Origin: Pleurocapsa sp. PCC 7327
Lineage (GTDB): Bacteria; Cyanobacteriota; Cyanobacteriia; Cyanobacteriales; Microcystaceae
DNA: 64,000 bases
NCBI RefSeq assembly: GCF_000317025.1
Contig: NC_019689.1
Span: forward strand, 2,395,501-2,459,500
Direction of reading: 5' to 3'
How positions within the stretch are numbered: position 1 is the first letter of the stretch; every line of letters begins with the position of its first letter. A program made the translations under genes and the position numbers. Positions 9,791-20,600 of this stretch are shown here, one piece after another. Below the pieces are notes generated by a model. That model searched no databases. It worked only from the letters and a program-made list of their open reading frames with translations, and was not told the DNA's origin.

Positions 9791-10096
9791 CCTTTTGGCA
9801 CGAGTAAAAAATTCATCAATGCTTCCGTCTTCCCTACTAACCTCCATTTTTGCCGCCAGCTGCCCAAATAGTTGGCAATTTGCGGCAATAGCGGGGGTAT
9901 TTTCATATTTAGGGCAGCTCGGAGATACGAACGATGCAATTAGATTTAAACCTCAAATTAATAGCGATCGAGATTATCGCCATATCTGCGGCGGTAAGCT
10001 TGAAGGTATTAACGTAAAACTGTATTTAGGACGCGGGAGGTGCATACTAGCCAGTACTGTACCTAAGTAAATTAAAAGAACCATAAAGGTTGCTAC

Positions 10097-10130
10097 ACCC
10101 CCGCCTCTAACCAAAGAAGTGGGGGTTTTT
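10097..10130 (+). terminator. Short GC stem with T-run
   Basis: ACCCCC pairs with GGGGGT across an 18-base loop and is followed by TTTTT. No certain plus-strand gene ends here: the frame at 9786-10070 just upstream is doubtful. About 300 bases between 9791 and 10097 hold nothing else I can support. Confidence 0.45.
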
Positions 10131-10166
10131 CAATCCAAACAATCTATTTTCAATCCAAACAATCTA
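10127..10166. repeat. Perfect tandem duplication of 20 bases
   Basis: TTTTCAATCCAAACAATCTA occurs twice head to tail, 10127-10146 and 10147-10166, ending three bases before the HNH gene start. It looks like a recent slippage duplication in the leader. Confidence 0.85.
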
Positions 10167-10169
10167 TAA

Positions 10170-10715
10170 ATGGTGTCAGCCGTGAGCAGTGCAACTGAAA
10201 TATTAGATCGATCGGTAGTGGTGTTTTCAAAAAACTATCTTCCCATTAGTCGGGTCAATATCCGACGCGCCATTTGCCTGCTAGTGACTGGCAAAGCCGA
10301 ACCGATGGAGTTTGCCGATGGAATGATTTTTGAAGTTCGTTCGCCGAACCTAATTCTAGAAGTCCCCGCCCATATTCGTCTCAAAATTCACAGTCGAGAG
10401 CGAATCTGGAAAGTGCCTCCCGTCAGTCGGCGCGAGGTGCTACGGCGAGACAAACATCAGTGTCAATACTGCGGGAGTGGCAAACGCTTAACGCTCGACC
10501 ACGTAATTCCGCGCTCGAAAGGTGGAAAACATACTTGGGATAATGTAGTTATCGCTTGCGAGCCGTGTAACTCCCGTAAAGGCGATCGCACTCCCCAGGA
10601 AGCTGGAATGCTGTTGAAAATGATTCCTAAGGCTCCTATTCACCCCGCGATCGCTTTCGCCGAACGGTTTTGGCGCAAACAACAACTGGATTCGGAATTA
10701 AAAACAATTAATTAG
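10170..10715 (+). CDS. HNH endonuclease family protein
   Basis: 181 residues. The C-terminal half holds an HNH fold: CQYCGSGKRLTLDHVIPRSK, then DNVVIACEPCNSRKGDRTP, with two C-x2-C zinc pairs, the metal-site DH and the conserved Asn. The N-terminal half (VVVFSKNYLPISRVNIRRAI) is typical of the widespread cyanobacterial HNH group, which is not tied to introns or restriction systems. No intron or phage gene is nearby, so it is probably a housekeeping nuclease; substrate unknown. Followed 23 bases later by a small gene on the same strand. Confidence 0.85.
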   Translation: MVSAVSSATEILDRSVVVFSKNYLPISRVNIRRAICLLVTGKAEPMEFADGMIFEVRSPNLILEVPAHIRLKIHSRERIWKVPPVSRREVLRRDKHQCQYCGSGKRLTLDHVIPRSKGGKHTWDNVVIACEPCNSRKGDRTPQEAGMLLKMIPKAPIHPAIAFAERFWRKQQLDSELKTIN

Positions 10716-10738
10716 CCCTAGTTGGGAAACTCAGACCG

Positions 10739-11128
10739 ATGCTGAAACTTACCTATACTGAAAATGGCTTTAATTTAGAGCATCTGGCTCAATCTCTCGA
10801 AGATTGGGTAACTACCAGAGTTATTCTCGCTCTGCGATCTGGGACGGGTTTCTATGCCGAACCCAGCACGGCTGCCTTTTTACTCCCCGCCGATTTGCCC
10901 TACTTGAGCGATCTAGAAAAACTCGTTCAAAAGGAAAACGGCGAGAGCATCGAACTATCTTTTTGCGATGGCGAGTATGTCGAAGTCATCCTGCAAGGAA
11001 CTTGGCTAGCTTCATTGCCAGATAGCGAAGAAGGAATATTTGTTACTGTCATGAGCCAACGAACTGAATTTTTCCTCTACCAACTGTGGCAGGAAGTTCA
11101 AATTGGGGCTTCTGTAGTTAATGACTGA
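10739..11128 (+). CDS. Conserved hypothetical protein
   Basis: 129 residues, start ATG 23 bases after the HNH stop, so probably in the same transcript. Acidic, soluble, no membrane segment or signal. Sequence such as RVILALRSGTGFYAEPSTAAFLLPADLPYL looks like genuine coding and resembles short cyanobacterial proteins of unknown function. I do not recognise a domain. Confidence 0.65.
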   Translation: MLKLTYTENGFNLEHLAQSLEDWVTTRVILALRSGTGFYAEPSTAAFLLPADLPYLSDLEKLVQKENGESIELSFCDGEYVEVILQGTWLASLPDSEEGIFVTVMSQRTEFFLYQLWQEVQIGASVVND

Positions 11129-11257
11129 TAGTAGCCAGAGAAATAAATGTATTTTATTGTTCCTATTTCTGTTGTTTCTTTGGTCAAAAATGGACAACCC
11201 TGATCTAAGCTGCTAGTAAATCTCATTACAGTTACTTCGCGAGGATGCTTCATTTAG

Positions 11258-12538
11258 CTAGAGAGAGCTAGTCAATAAGGAATGTAATTGTTGATTGAGA
11301 AGCTCGAAGGAATTTTGTTCGGGTATTTGAGCAATTTGCCGAACAATTTTGCGTATGTCTCTAACTAAACGTTCTTGATCTTCTAGAAAAGAAACTCCTT
11401 CAAATTGGTGGACATAATCGTTTCTTTGGTCGCAATACTTGTTTATTTTCTTCAGTGGCTCTAATAAGCTTGATTGCTCGGAAACATATTCTAAAATAGC
11501 TAGTAAAACTGGTCGGCTTGGATGATTTAATTGTAGAGAGCGACCATTGGGTAATCGGTAATTTTGCAAATAGCTGTACAGTTGTCCTTCCTGATATTGT
11601 TGAATAGCTTTTTCAACCTGTTCTTTCACATCTTTCCAAGGATAATTGAGCAGTTTGGGACACAATCTTTTTCTTACTTGAAAGCGCAAGACGCTTTCTT
11701 GGAAAGCAAAAAGAAGCACCAAAAAATTAGAATACTCTTGATTTTTGAGTTTGGTGAGAGCCTGGAAATATAATTCAACAACAAAGTACTTTTGATCGTG
11801 ACTAGCTAAACGATCAATTTCTTCTGAAAGTCTCGGGTCGATTATTGTCCGAAACTGATGAATTTCTTGACGAGCTTTTTGAAAATCGCAAGCTAGACGA
11901 CAACGTCCATATTCTAAAAGAACGCTGACCCCGTTATCTTTCAAACCGCTTTCTTTAAAGTTAGCTAAAGCCCCACTATAGTTATAGTTATTAATCTGCT
12001 CTCGAATAACTTTTAAATCAAATTCTTTTTTAAGAGAATTGACATTAGTTTCAAATACTCTGCTTTGACCGGGCATCATTTTGTCAGGATTTCTTACCTG
12101 CCAGACTCGACTTTGAGGTGCATAACCAGCAGCTTGTAAAATATTCCAAGCCGATTTCATTGCAGGTGTACCAGAAGAAGCATTTAATTCTAAAAAATCT
12201 CCTCGATTCAAATACAATTTGGCTCGTTCTAACGCTTGTCTCGCTGCTTGAATTGCTAATAATAAATCGATTGGATCTTGAGATAGTTTTTCATCTACTG
12301 GAATTAATTCGATATTTTTTTCAACAATTTTTAGTTGAGGTAATTCACTTGAAAGTAGCCATTCTTTAGTAAAATTAGCAGCTTCTTGAGTGCCGTGAGT
12401 ATATAGTAAAATTACGCGCTTAATTTCTTGATTTTGTTCTAATAAGTGATTAGTTAAACTAACAATCGATCCTTCTTTGTCATTTTTATCCGTACCTGGA
12501 TCTTGATTGCCGACAAAAGATAAAACAATACTGGTCAT
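11258..12538 (-). CDS. CARF-HEPN ribonuclease, Csm6/Csx1-like
   Basis: 426 residues, last gene of the type III-B operon. N-terminal CARF-like domain (about 1-165): SFVGNQDPG at 7-15, ILLYTHGTQEA, and ELNASSGTPAMKSAW around 118-131, the usual ligand-loop positions. C-terminal helical HEPN domain: R372-N-D-Y-V-H377, the R-x4-H catalytic motif of ribotoxin RNases. Family knowledge: Cas10 makes cyclic oligoadenylates when the complex meets target RNA; these bind CARF and switch on HEPN cleavage of RNA. Both active motifs are present, so the effector should work. The middle (about 175-350) is a helical linker. It could be named Csx1 or Csm6; I cannot decide. Confidence 0.85.
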   Translation of the reverse strand: MTSIVLSFVGNQDPGTDKNDKEGSIVSLTNHLLEQNQEIKRVILLYTHGTQEAANFTKEWLLSSELPQLKIVEKNIELIPVDEKLSQDPIDLLLAIQAARQALERAKLYLNRGDFLELNASSGTPAMKSAWNILQAAGYAPQSRVWQVRNPDKMMPGQSRVFETNVNSLKKEFDLKVIREQINNYNYSGALANFKESGLKDNGVSVLLEYGRCRLACDFQKARQEIHQFRTIIDPRLSEEIDRLASHDQKYFVVELYFQALTKLKNQEYSNFLVLLFAFQESVLRFQVRKRLCPKLLNYPWKDVKEQVEKAIQQYQEGQLYSYLQNYRLPNGRSLQLNHPSRPVLLAILEYVSEQSSLLEPLKKINKYCDQRNDYVHQFEGVSFLEDQERLVRDIRKIVRQIAQIPEQNSFELLNQQLHSLLTSSL

Positions 12539-12621
12539 ATTAAAATAACGATGAAGTATGAATCGAGTAATGATTATTTGAGGTTTTTAGAAAAGCAAAA
12601 GCAGAGAAGATAGAGATGGAG

Positions 12622-14610
12622 TTAGTTAGTTGTAAAAGGAAATATTTGATAATACTGCTGCGATCGCTGACGTAAATTGTGTAGATATTTAGATCGAGGA
12701 TTAGCGGTTGCACCAAAAACTGTAACTACTTGATAATCTTCTAAATCCGCTATCCAAACAGGAGAAGGTTTGACAGGCTTATTAGTTTGTCCGCAAAGAT
12801 TGCCATCGTAATCTAATTGACCTCTTGAGTTAGTAACTTTCAAATCTTGACCGTGTAAAACAGCTAAAGCATGGGGTTTGCCGTATTGTTCTTGTCCCGA
12901 ACAAACTACAATACGGCAATGATTATCTGCTGCATCAGACCAATTGCGATCGCTTGGATTATTAAAAGATAGAAGAGAATTAATATTTTTAGCAATATTG
13001 CTATTAGGAATTAATTGTTCTAAAGCAGTATAAAAAGTTTTAAGCCTGGTTTGAAATAACTTTTGAAAATTTTTAGCTGATTCTGGTGCATACCAAAAAG
13101 AATTAGGGTTTTCTAAGTCTGCATCAACAAAGAAAGTAGAACCGCGAAACCAAGGGGCATATGGTCGATTTTGACGAGAATAACAGGGTCTTCTCGCACC
13201 TTGTCCAATGCCACCAAGATTAAACATCATCCAAGTAAGATTTTTGAATAAAGATGAAATTGCTTGGCTTTTATCTTGAGGTGCAGCCACAGAATAAGAT
13301 AAGGTTAAAATACCTTCTTGTTCGCCACGTCGCTCGTTATTTCTTTTTGGTTCTGGTTGAATTAATTGACCATTAATAATATTTACCCTTACCCAACCTA
13401 ACTGTTGTTTGGGAGTAATGGCACCAAAAATTTGACCTTCCCAATTCATGACTTGTTCGACAGGTAATACACCCAAAGCAAAAGCCCGAAACCAATAGCG
13501 CAGCATTGATTTAAAAGCCGTAGGACGAACTTCAGGAACGGCAGAAGTAGCAGGTTTTAGGTTTCCATTTCTATCAGTTTTTAAATTGCCATCTCGAGCT
13601 GTTTGAAATGGCTGTCTGATATTAGCAAACTTTTGGTGAGCGTGAATTAATTGCCCTTCTACGGCAAATTTAACGCGGAAAAATTCACTACTAGATTTAT
13701 CTCGATCGCCTAAAATTAACTGTCCGTATCCAGTATTAATTTGCGAACCTACACCAGCTTGTAAGCCTTTGATTAACCATTTTTTGATTTTATTTAAAAC
13801 TTCTTTATCCTGACAATTACTAGCTAAACGTAAACCAATTAAAAAACTAGATTCTTGAAGAGATAGGAAAACATTGGGGTTAGATTCGTATTTGGGTTGC
13901 CGATTTTCATCCCATTTCCAAATATTATTTGCCATATCCATACTCAAACCACCAGTTTTACTGGGTAAAGGATAGGCATCGAGAAAAACTACTTTTCCCG
14001 TACTATGTTGCGGATTATCGGTATCAATCGAACCAAAGTAAGGGGCTATTTTTTGTTCTGCTGCCGACCATTTAATCTTTTCCGCAGCAACTATTTCTCG
14101 AATGGCTTGAGTTCTAGCTACACCGCGAAGGGTACTGGCTGGAATATAGGGCATTCCCAAAGCATCAAAAGCGGGTAATAATATACTTTCGGGTCCGCGA
14201 TGTCCGCCAACACGAATACGCCAGGGGCATTTGACTGTAAAGGTGTTTTCTTTACCTGCGATTAGTTCGGTACGTTGATTTAATTGCTTCAGGCGATCGC
14301 GATAATTGGCATTTTCCTGGGCTAATTGCAAGATCTGTATTTTAGTCGCGTCTTTATATTCCCGTTCTGGTTCACGCATCCAACGCAAGTATTCGACAAA
14401 ACTAGCTGTAGAATCAGGTCTAGGTGGTTTATCCGAGTTTAGCCAAGGCGAAGGAGGTTGGTTATTTCCTCCATTGTTGTTTCCTCCATTATTATTTCTT
14501 CTATTTCCATGACCGTCGTTATTTCCTCCACCATTATGATTGGAAGATTGTTGAGATCTATTAGGTCTTGTTATCGGTCTTTGAGGTCGTTGAATAGGTT
14601 GAGGAGACAT
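12622..14610 (-). CDS. cmr6-cmr1: Cmr6-Cmr1 fusion RAMP protein of type III-B effector
   Basis: 662 residues in four parts. Residues 1-65: Pro/Arg then Asn/Gly-rich low-complexity tail. About 66-118: helical. About 122-300: Cmr6-like RAMP (MPYIPASTLRGVAR at 153-166, VVFLDAYP at 207-214, glycine-rich loop AGVGSQINTGYGQ). About 310-600: Cmr1-like RAMP (VRPTAFKSMLRYWFRAFALG at 361-380, EGQIFG, then GGIGQGARRP at 466-475). In known Cmr complexes, Cmr6 and Cmr1 are separate subunits that cap the 3' end of crRNA; here one chain would fill both places. No separate cmr1 or cmr6 exists in the locus, which supports the fusion. Confidence 0.85.
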   Translation of the reverse strand: MSPQPIQRPQRPITRPNRSQQSSNHNGGGNNDGHGNRRNNNGGNNNGGNNQPPSPWLNSDKPPRPDSTASFVEYLRWMREPEREYKDATKIQILQLAQENANYRDRLKQLNQRTELIAGKENTFTVKCPWRIRVGGHRGPESILLPAFDALGMPYIPASTLRGVARTQAIREIVAAEKIKWSAAEQKIAPYFGSIDTDNPQHSTGKVVFLDAYPLPSKTGGLSMDMANNIWKWDENRQPKYESNPNVFLSLQESSFLIGLRLASNCQDKEVLNKIKKWLIKGLQAGVGSQINTGYGQLILGDRDKSSSEFFRVKFAVEGQLIHAHQKFANIRQPFQTARDGNLKTDRNGNLKPATSAVPEVRPTAFKSMLRYWFRAFALGVLPVEQVMNWEGQIFGAITPKQQLGWVRVNIINGQLIQPEPKRNNERRGEQEGILTLSYSVAAPQDKSQAISSLFKNLTWMMFNLGGIGQGARRPCYSRQNRPYAPWFRGSTFFVDADLENPNSFWYAPESAKNFQKLFQTRLKTFYTALEQLIPNSNIAKNINSLLSFNNPSDRNWSDAADNHCRIVVCSGQEQYGKPHALAVLHGQDLKVTNSRGQLDYDGNLCGQTNKPVKPSPVWIADLEDYQVVTVFGATANPRSKYLHNLRQRSQQYYQIFPFTTN

Positions 14611-14652
14611 TTTAAAAACTATAAATTAATAAGTAATAAGTTTTTTAAATGA

Positions 14653-14712
14653 TGAAAAATGAGTGATGAATATTTAATTATTCCGCGTTCATCATTCCTA
14701 ATTCATCATTTT
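14653..14712. repeat. ATGATGA/GAATTAG repeat between cmr5 and cmr6-cmr1
   Basis: Copy of the cas-operon repeat: AAATGATGAAAAATGAGTG at the left and TTCATCATTCCTAATTCATC at the right, with mirrored ends, directly after the cmr5 stop. Its ends can pair to form an RNA hairpin in the operon transcript. Confidence 0.7.
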
Positions 14713-14713
14713 C

Positions 14714-15196
14714 TTAAGCATCGCCTTTGACATCATGGTAAATAGCATTTGCCCAAAAACTAAATTCTTGTGCCAAGTTTAATCCCAGTCCAGTTAAACC
14801 CAGATAATCATCGGCTTTGAGTTGTTTGAGAGAATCTAAACCTTTATTACCAGCTAAATCTTTGACTGGAGAAAGAAGTTGCAGACATTCAAAGTACTTT
14901 TTGACTACATCTTGTTTACCTTTCTGGCTTAAAGCTTGTTCTTCGGCTTTTAATCGCATCATGCCCCAAGTAGCAAGATAGGTATAGAGTTCGACTGCTT
15001 GGCTTTTTTGTTCTTTAAGACGAGAATTATCGTTACTATTGCGATTGCGTAACTCTTGTAAAGCTTCGTAGACGGGAGTGCTGAAGGTTCGGGGGTCAAA
15101 GGTTTGCATAGACTTTAAATAAGTGATGAGTGATGAGTTTTGTTTTAATGATGAAGGATGAATGCTGAATGATGAATCTTTTTGTTTATCGTTCAT
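14714..15196 (-). CDS. cmr5: Cmr5, small subunit of type III-B complex
   Basis: 160 residues as written; Cmr5 lines the complex along the target RNA. The core from Met30 (start 15109) is a helical protein with ELYTYLATWGMMRLKAEEQA and a C-terminal YLGLTGLGLNLAQEFSFWANA, as in Cmr5. Residues 1-29 (MNDKQKDSSFSIHPSSLKQN and on) are translated repeat DNA, not family sequence. The true start may be 15196, coupled to the cmr4 stop 13 bases upstream, or 15109, which has no good ribosome site. So the repeat may have added an N-terminal tail. Confidence 0.85.
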   Translation of the reverse strand: MNDKQKDSSFSIHPSSLKQNSSLITYLKSMQTFDPRTFSTPVYEALQELRNRNSNDNSRLKEQKSQAVELYTYLATWGMMRLKAEEQALSQKGKQDVVKKYFECLQLLSPVKDLAGNKGLDSLKQLKADDYLGLTGLGLNLAQEFSFWANAIYHDVKGDA

Positions 15197-15214
15197 AATT
15201 CCTAATTCATCATT
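15121..15214. repeat. Repeat copy spanning the cmr4-cmr5 junction
   Basis: AATGATGAAGGATGAATGCT on the left and CATAATTCCTAATTCATCAT on the right. The copy supplies the cmr4 stop codon (TGA 15210-15212) and the annotated cmr5 ATG (15196), so two genes now depend on it. Confidence 0.75.
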
Positions 15215-15998
15215 TTTCTAGCCACTGTTGAACAAAGCCTCTTCCTAAGCTTTCTTGTCCGCCAATTTGCAAGATTTCGTGTTTGGCTAGTAACTGACTG
15301 AACTCTTGATGTATTTGAGATGCCGTACCATTAGCAGCCGAGGTAGTTCCCCAAGTAAAATACATTAGGGTATCGGGAGGAATGGCTTCTTCGTAGCGAA
15401 AACCACCATCGACAGTTTTGTTTTCGTCGAGTTTAATTTTGACCTGTCGCCACAGACTCATTTGAATTAAGGTGGCACAATGTTTGTCTGGAAGAACGAT
15501 CGCTCTTTCAATCGTGTTAGTTTGAGGAGTTTGTGGAAGAAAATCTTGCCAATCTTGCCATTGCTTTAATTCTTCTGCTTTGAGAATGGCATCTTTGAGA
15601 TAAACAGCCGAGTTACCATTCAAAAAATTGCAGCTATATTCAACTGGAATTCGATTCAACTTACCTGTGAACCTCGCCCATCGTTTTAACAGCATCGGGC
15701 AACTAACCCACACTACCCCATGACTGAGAGAAGGTACGGGAAGCCAAAGTAGAGAACCATCACCGATCCAAATAGTTCCTTGTTCTAGTTGGCTAGCATT
15801 CTCTAAATCTGTACCAAAAAGTTTAAATTTCTGGTCTTTGTCTTCAACACTAGCCCGTAGTCTGCCGCGAATACTGCTAGAAGGAATATAGGGAAAATTG
15901 GTGTGAGATTCACGGGCAATTCCTAACAAATTACCCTCTTGAGTTGTTCCACCTGTATGTAAGGGGGAAAGTAAATAAAGATAAGCGTAGTTAATCAT
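15210..15998 (-). CDS. cmr4: Cmr4, backbone subunit, slicing aspartate absent
   Basis: 262 residues. Cmr4 forms the helical backbone and in active systems each copy cuts target RNA. Family blocks seen: SPLHTGG at 11-17, ARESHTNFPYIPSSSIRGRL at 28-47, the WLPVPSLSHGVVWVSCPMLL block and LQIGGQESLGRGFVQQW at the end. In the P. furiosus protein the catalytic Asp26 lies in GVVDQPIQRE; the matching loop here, EGNLLGIARE (21-30), has no Asp and is one residue shorter. So it can probably assemble but not slice at the usual site. Identity as Cmr4 rather than another RAMP rests on the block order. Confidence 0.88.
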   Translation of the reverse strand: MINYAYLYLLSPLHTGGTTQEGNLLGIARESHTNFPYIPSSSIRGRLRASVEDKDQKFKLFGTDLENASQLEQGTIWIGDGSLLWLPVPSLSHGVVWVSCPMLLKRWARFTGKLNRIPVEYSCNFLNGNSAVYLKDAILKAEELKQWQDWQDFLPQTPQTNTIERAIVLPDKHCATLIQMSLWRQVKIKLDENKTVDGGFRYEEAIPPDTLMYFTWGTTSAANGTASQIHQEFSQLLAKHEILQIGGQESLGRGFVQQWLEK

Positions 15999-16014
15999 AA
16001 TTTCAGTCTGATGT

Positions 16015-17281
<1,267 letters not shown>

Positions 17282-17284
<3 letters not shown>

Positions 17285-17662
17285 GTTTGCTCGTTTTGCT
17301 GTTTTGACAGAGGCAACTAAAATACGCATTAGTTCTTCTGCTTCTTGAAACAAATTTTGAGTTTTAGCCGTATTTACAGTATTAGTTTCTGTTAAAAGCT
17401 CTAGCCAATAAACAGTTTCTTCTAATTCTTGTAATCCTCCTTCTATTTTGCTAATAAATTCTGCTGTTGAACGGGCGCGAGTTGCTTCTCGATAATGTGC
17501 GCCAACGGAAGTTCCGCTACGAAGTATTTGTTTACCCATAACACTTGCTTCTGTTGTTTTTGGTAAATTTGAATAGAGAATAATAATTTGTATGGCAAAA
17601 TCTTTAGTCCTTTTCCTCAAATCATGTTTATTCCCGTTCATAATTCCTAATTTATCATTCAT
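17282..17662 (-). CDS. S23-like four-helix-bundle protein inside the cas operon
   Basis: 126 residues from ATG 17662, which lies five bases after the cas10 stop; ATG 17641 (MNGNKHDLRKRTKDFAIQII) removes seven repeat-encoded residues and may be the ancestral start. The body, with GKQILRSGTSVGAHYREATR and FISKIEGGLQELEETVYWLE, is the family of 23S rRNA intervening-sequence proteins, also related to the Avd protein of diversity-generating retroelements. Members are basic helical bundles that bind nucleic acid; none is a known Cmr subunit. No retroelement is nearby. It may be a passenger gene or a new accessory part. Confidence 0.82.
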
Positions 17663-17667
17663 CGTTA

Positions 17668-20600
17668 CTAATTTATTTGCCTATTTCTTAGAGTAAATGC
17701 TGCTAATTTGAGCCAATTTTTTATTTCAGTATCTGCTTGTTTATTATCTAAGCTATGCTCTACTAAAATGGTTAGGAAATTGCTCAAATAGTCAATAAAT
17801 AATTGTTTTTGAGATTTTGATTCTTCGCTGAAAATTGCTCGTCGTTCACAAAAAGCCTTTGTCCATTGAGCAATAGCTACTTTGGGTGCGGGATGAGCTG
17901 ACCAAATTTCAGCAGCTTGTTCAAAGATGGCACTGTCTAATTCTGAATGTGTTTGAGCAAAATCTACCAATTCGCGCCAGCTTGCAAAGACTTTAAATTT
18001 AGCAGTAGATTTTAAAATATTACCGTTGCCATAGATTGTGCGAACTTGAACCGCATCTTTCGAGAATTTTTCGTTATTAACAATATAATAATGCTCTTTG
18101 GCTTCTTCTTCAGCCTCCCAAAGATTTTCTAAAGCAATAGCTAATGGTACAGAATGATGAGCGATAACTATGCCAAAACTAATAGTTGCTGACGACCCCA
18201 GAGTAAATAAAGGACGGTTTGTTAATGATGAAGGATGAGTGCTGAATGATGAGTTTTGGTTTAATGATGAAGGATGAATGATGAGGGATAAATCTTTTTG
18301 TTCATCGTTCATAATTCCTAATTCATCGTTATTTTTTTTATCGTTCATCGTTCCTAATTCATAGTTATTTTTATATTTCCAATAATCCCCTTCACTTTCA
18401 AACTCACCTTGCGGATCTTCTTGACCTTTAAAACACTGACGAATATCCCACAGCCAACTATCCCATTCCCAGAGATTGGTATAGGATAAAATATCATCGC
18501 CACCGCAATAAATTAGTCTGCCAGCGTAGCGAGATTCAGTCAGATAAGGTACTAATTGATTGGCAAAATCAAGCAGAGAACGACTCAAGGCACTATGGGT
18601 AGCGGGTCCCATTCTTTTCTTAACTTTGAGAAATTCGCTTACTGGTTGTTTGATTTCGTCGGGAAAGCCGTCGATTTTTTCTTGTAATTCTTGGGGAATA
18701 TATTCTTGATAGGGTTTTAATTTTGCTCCTTTTAACCACTCACGCATGCTATCGCCGTCGCCAGCAGCGAGTACATACCAATCTGTCGGATTTTTACCAG
18801 GAGGAAAATAATTAGCAATAATATTTTTTATTTTACTAAGTTCAGTTTGTTTTTCATCAATATTTTTAAAATCTTCGATTAGCCAACCTGCATTTAATAA
18901 TCTAGGATTGGGTAATTTGGGATAATTATTTTTAATCCAAGGAATACCCCAGGCGGTTCTGGCTGCATCTTGTGTCCAACTAAATTGCTGATAAATTTCA
19001 CCACAAGCAGTTTGATAATATTTAATTGCTTCTCTATTTCCTGCTATCTCCGCTTGCTTTAACCAACCAGCAACCCCAGAACTCAGGTCGGGATAAGTTA
19101 AAGATAAATCGTTGATACCTAAGATATCTGGCAATATTTTATGTAAAACTCGCTTAACAACTTCAGTAGCGTTTAATTCTTCAATGCCATCAAATAAGCC
19201 AGTATTTTTTTGCTCGGACCAAAACTTTTTGGTTTGTCCTTCTGTTGCCCAGTCTGGTTTAGTTTCATCGTAAATGGGATGGACTACCGAACCGATTCCA
19301 GAAATGGTCGAGCGAGGACCAAAAGCAGTTGGCATTGACCAAGTACGGGCATTTTTGACTGCGGTTAGATTATCGCGAAGGCGATCGAAGATACTGCCCC
19401 ACCAAGAACCGACATTCAGATTAGGCTGCCTGGAATAACCTTTAGAATCAGTTTCTGTTTCTTTGTCTAATAAACCAAAGACTGCTTTGAGAAATTTTGC
19501 TTCATTGGTTTCAAATAAAGCTAAATTTTCTTTTAAATTAGTAAAATCATTTTGTGAATCGCACCATTTTTCATATTCTCCTGCTTCATTTTTTCGGGGA
19601 GAATGATGTAATTCTGTCTCTAAATTACCAATGGGTAAAGCCGTCCAATAGGTTTGCCATTGAGATTTTAGCCAATCATCCCAAGTATGAGGGTTAATTT
19701 CTTTCCAAGCTGGATTCATCTTTTGGAGAAACTCTAATGATTTAGTTCCTAATTCTTGCCACTCTTTTTCTAAAACTTGTTTGGCATATTGGGTTGCTGC
19801 ATAGATGGGATTATCTTTAATCTCATCTCCCTGTTTACCGTTGTTGGGGAGAATCATCACAATGACATTAGGAAAACCAGCCGTAAGTAATTGTTGTGGT
19901 GTCGGTTCCTCTATCCACTGACCAAAGTGGGGATATTCTTTTAATAACCAATGGTCGATTAAAGGTTGTTGATACAAACAAGGATATAAAAATGTATCTG
20001 CACCGTATTTTTTGGCTAATTCCCAACAAACTTTGGCTGATAGATAATGCAGCAACCACGAACCAGCCCAAAAATCTCGCATTTTCCGACTAGCTTTTAC
20101 TAATTCTTGAACGGGAGAGAAAGTAAAGACAACTAAATGAGGACGAGAGGAGCGAGTAAAACTTTGATTCTTAGCCGGATAATTTTCTTGTTGTCGATAA
20201 TAGCCTGCTAATCCTCCAGCTAGAGCGGAAGTAATACTGGTATGACTCCAAAGAGAAGCATCGGGTAGGCGAGTTTCGGCAGGCAGTAAATAAATTTCAG
20301 GAGTATCTTTAGCTAATAAGTCGGGATAGCAACGCCATAACCACCAATGTACTTGAGAGGGATTGTCCCAGTCTTTGATGGAGTTTAAGACTTCTAGTTC
20401 TTTCTGTTCTAAAAATTCTTTACGCTTACCTTGTTGTAACCTTTCATGCCATTGGCATATTTGTAATTTTTGGGCTTTGCCAGAGAGTAAATGGTGAATT
20501 TGTAACCCGTTTTCTTGATAACTAATCGCACTATATTGAGGAGCGAGTCTACCTATGGTACTGCGATCGCTTGCCGAGGCGATTAAGTCACATAATCCTA

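Noticed and set aside
9786-10070. 94-codon plus frame
   Set aside because: No family, start lies within the RHH operator, odd composition. A weak terminator after it is the only support.
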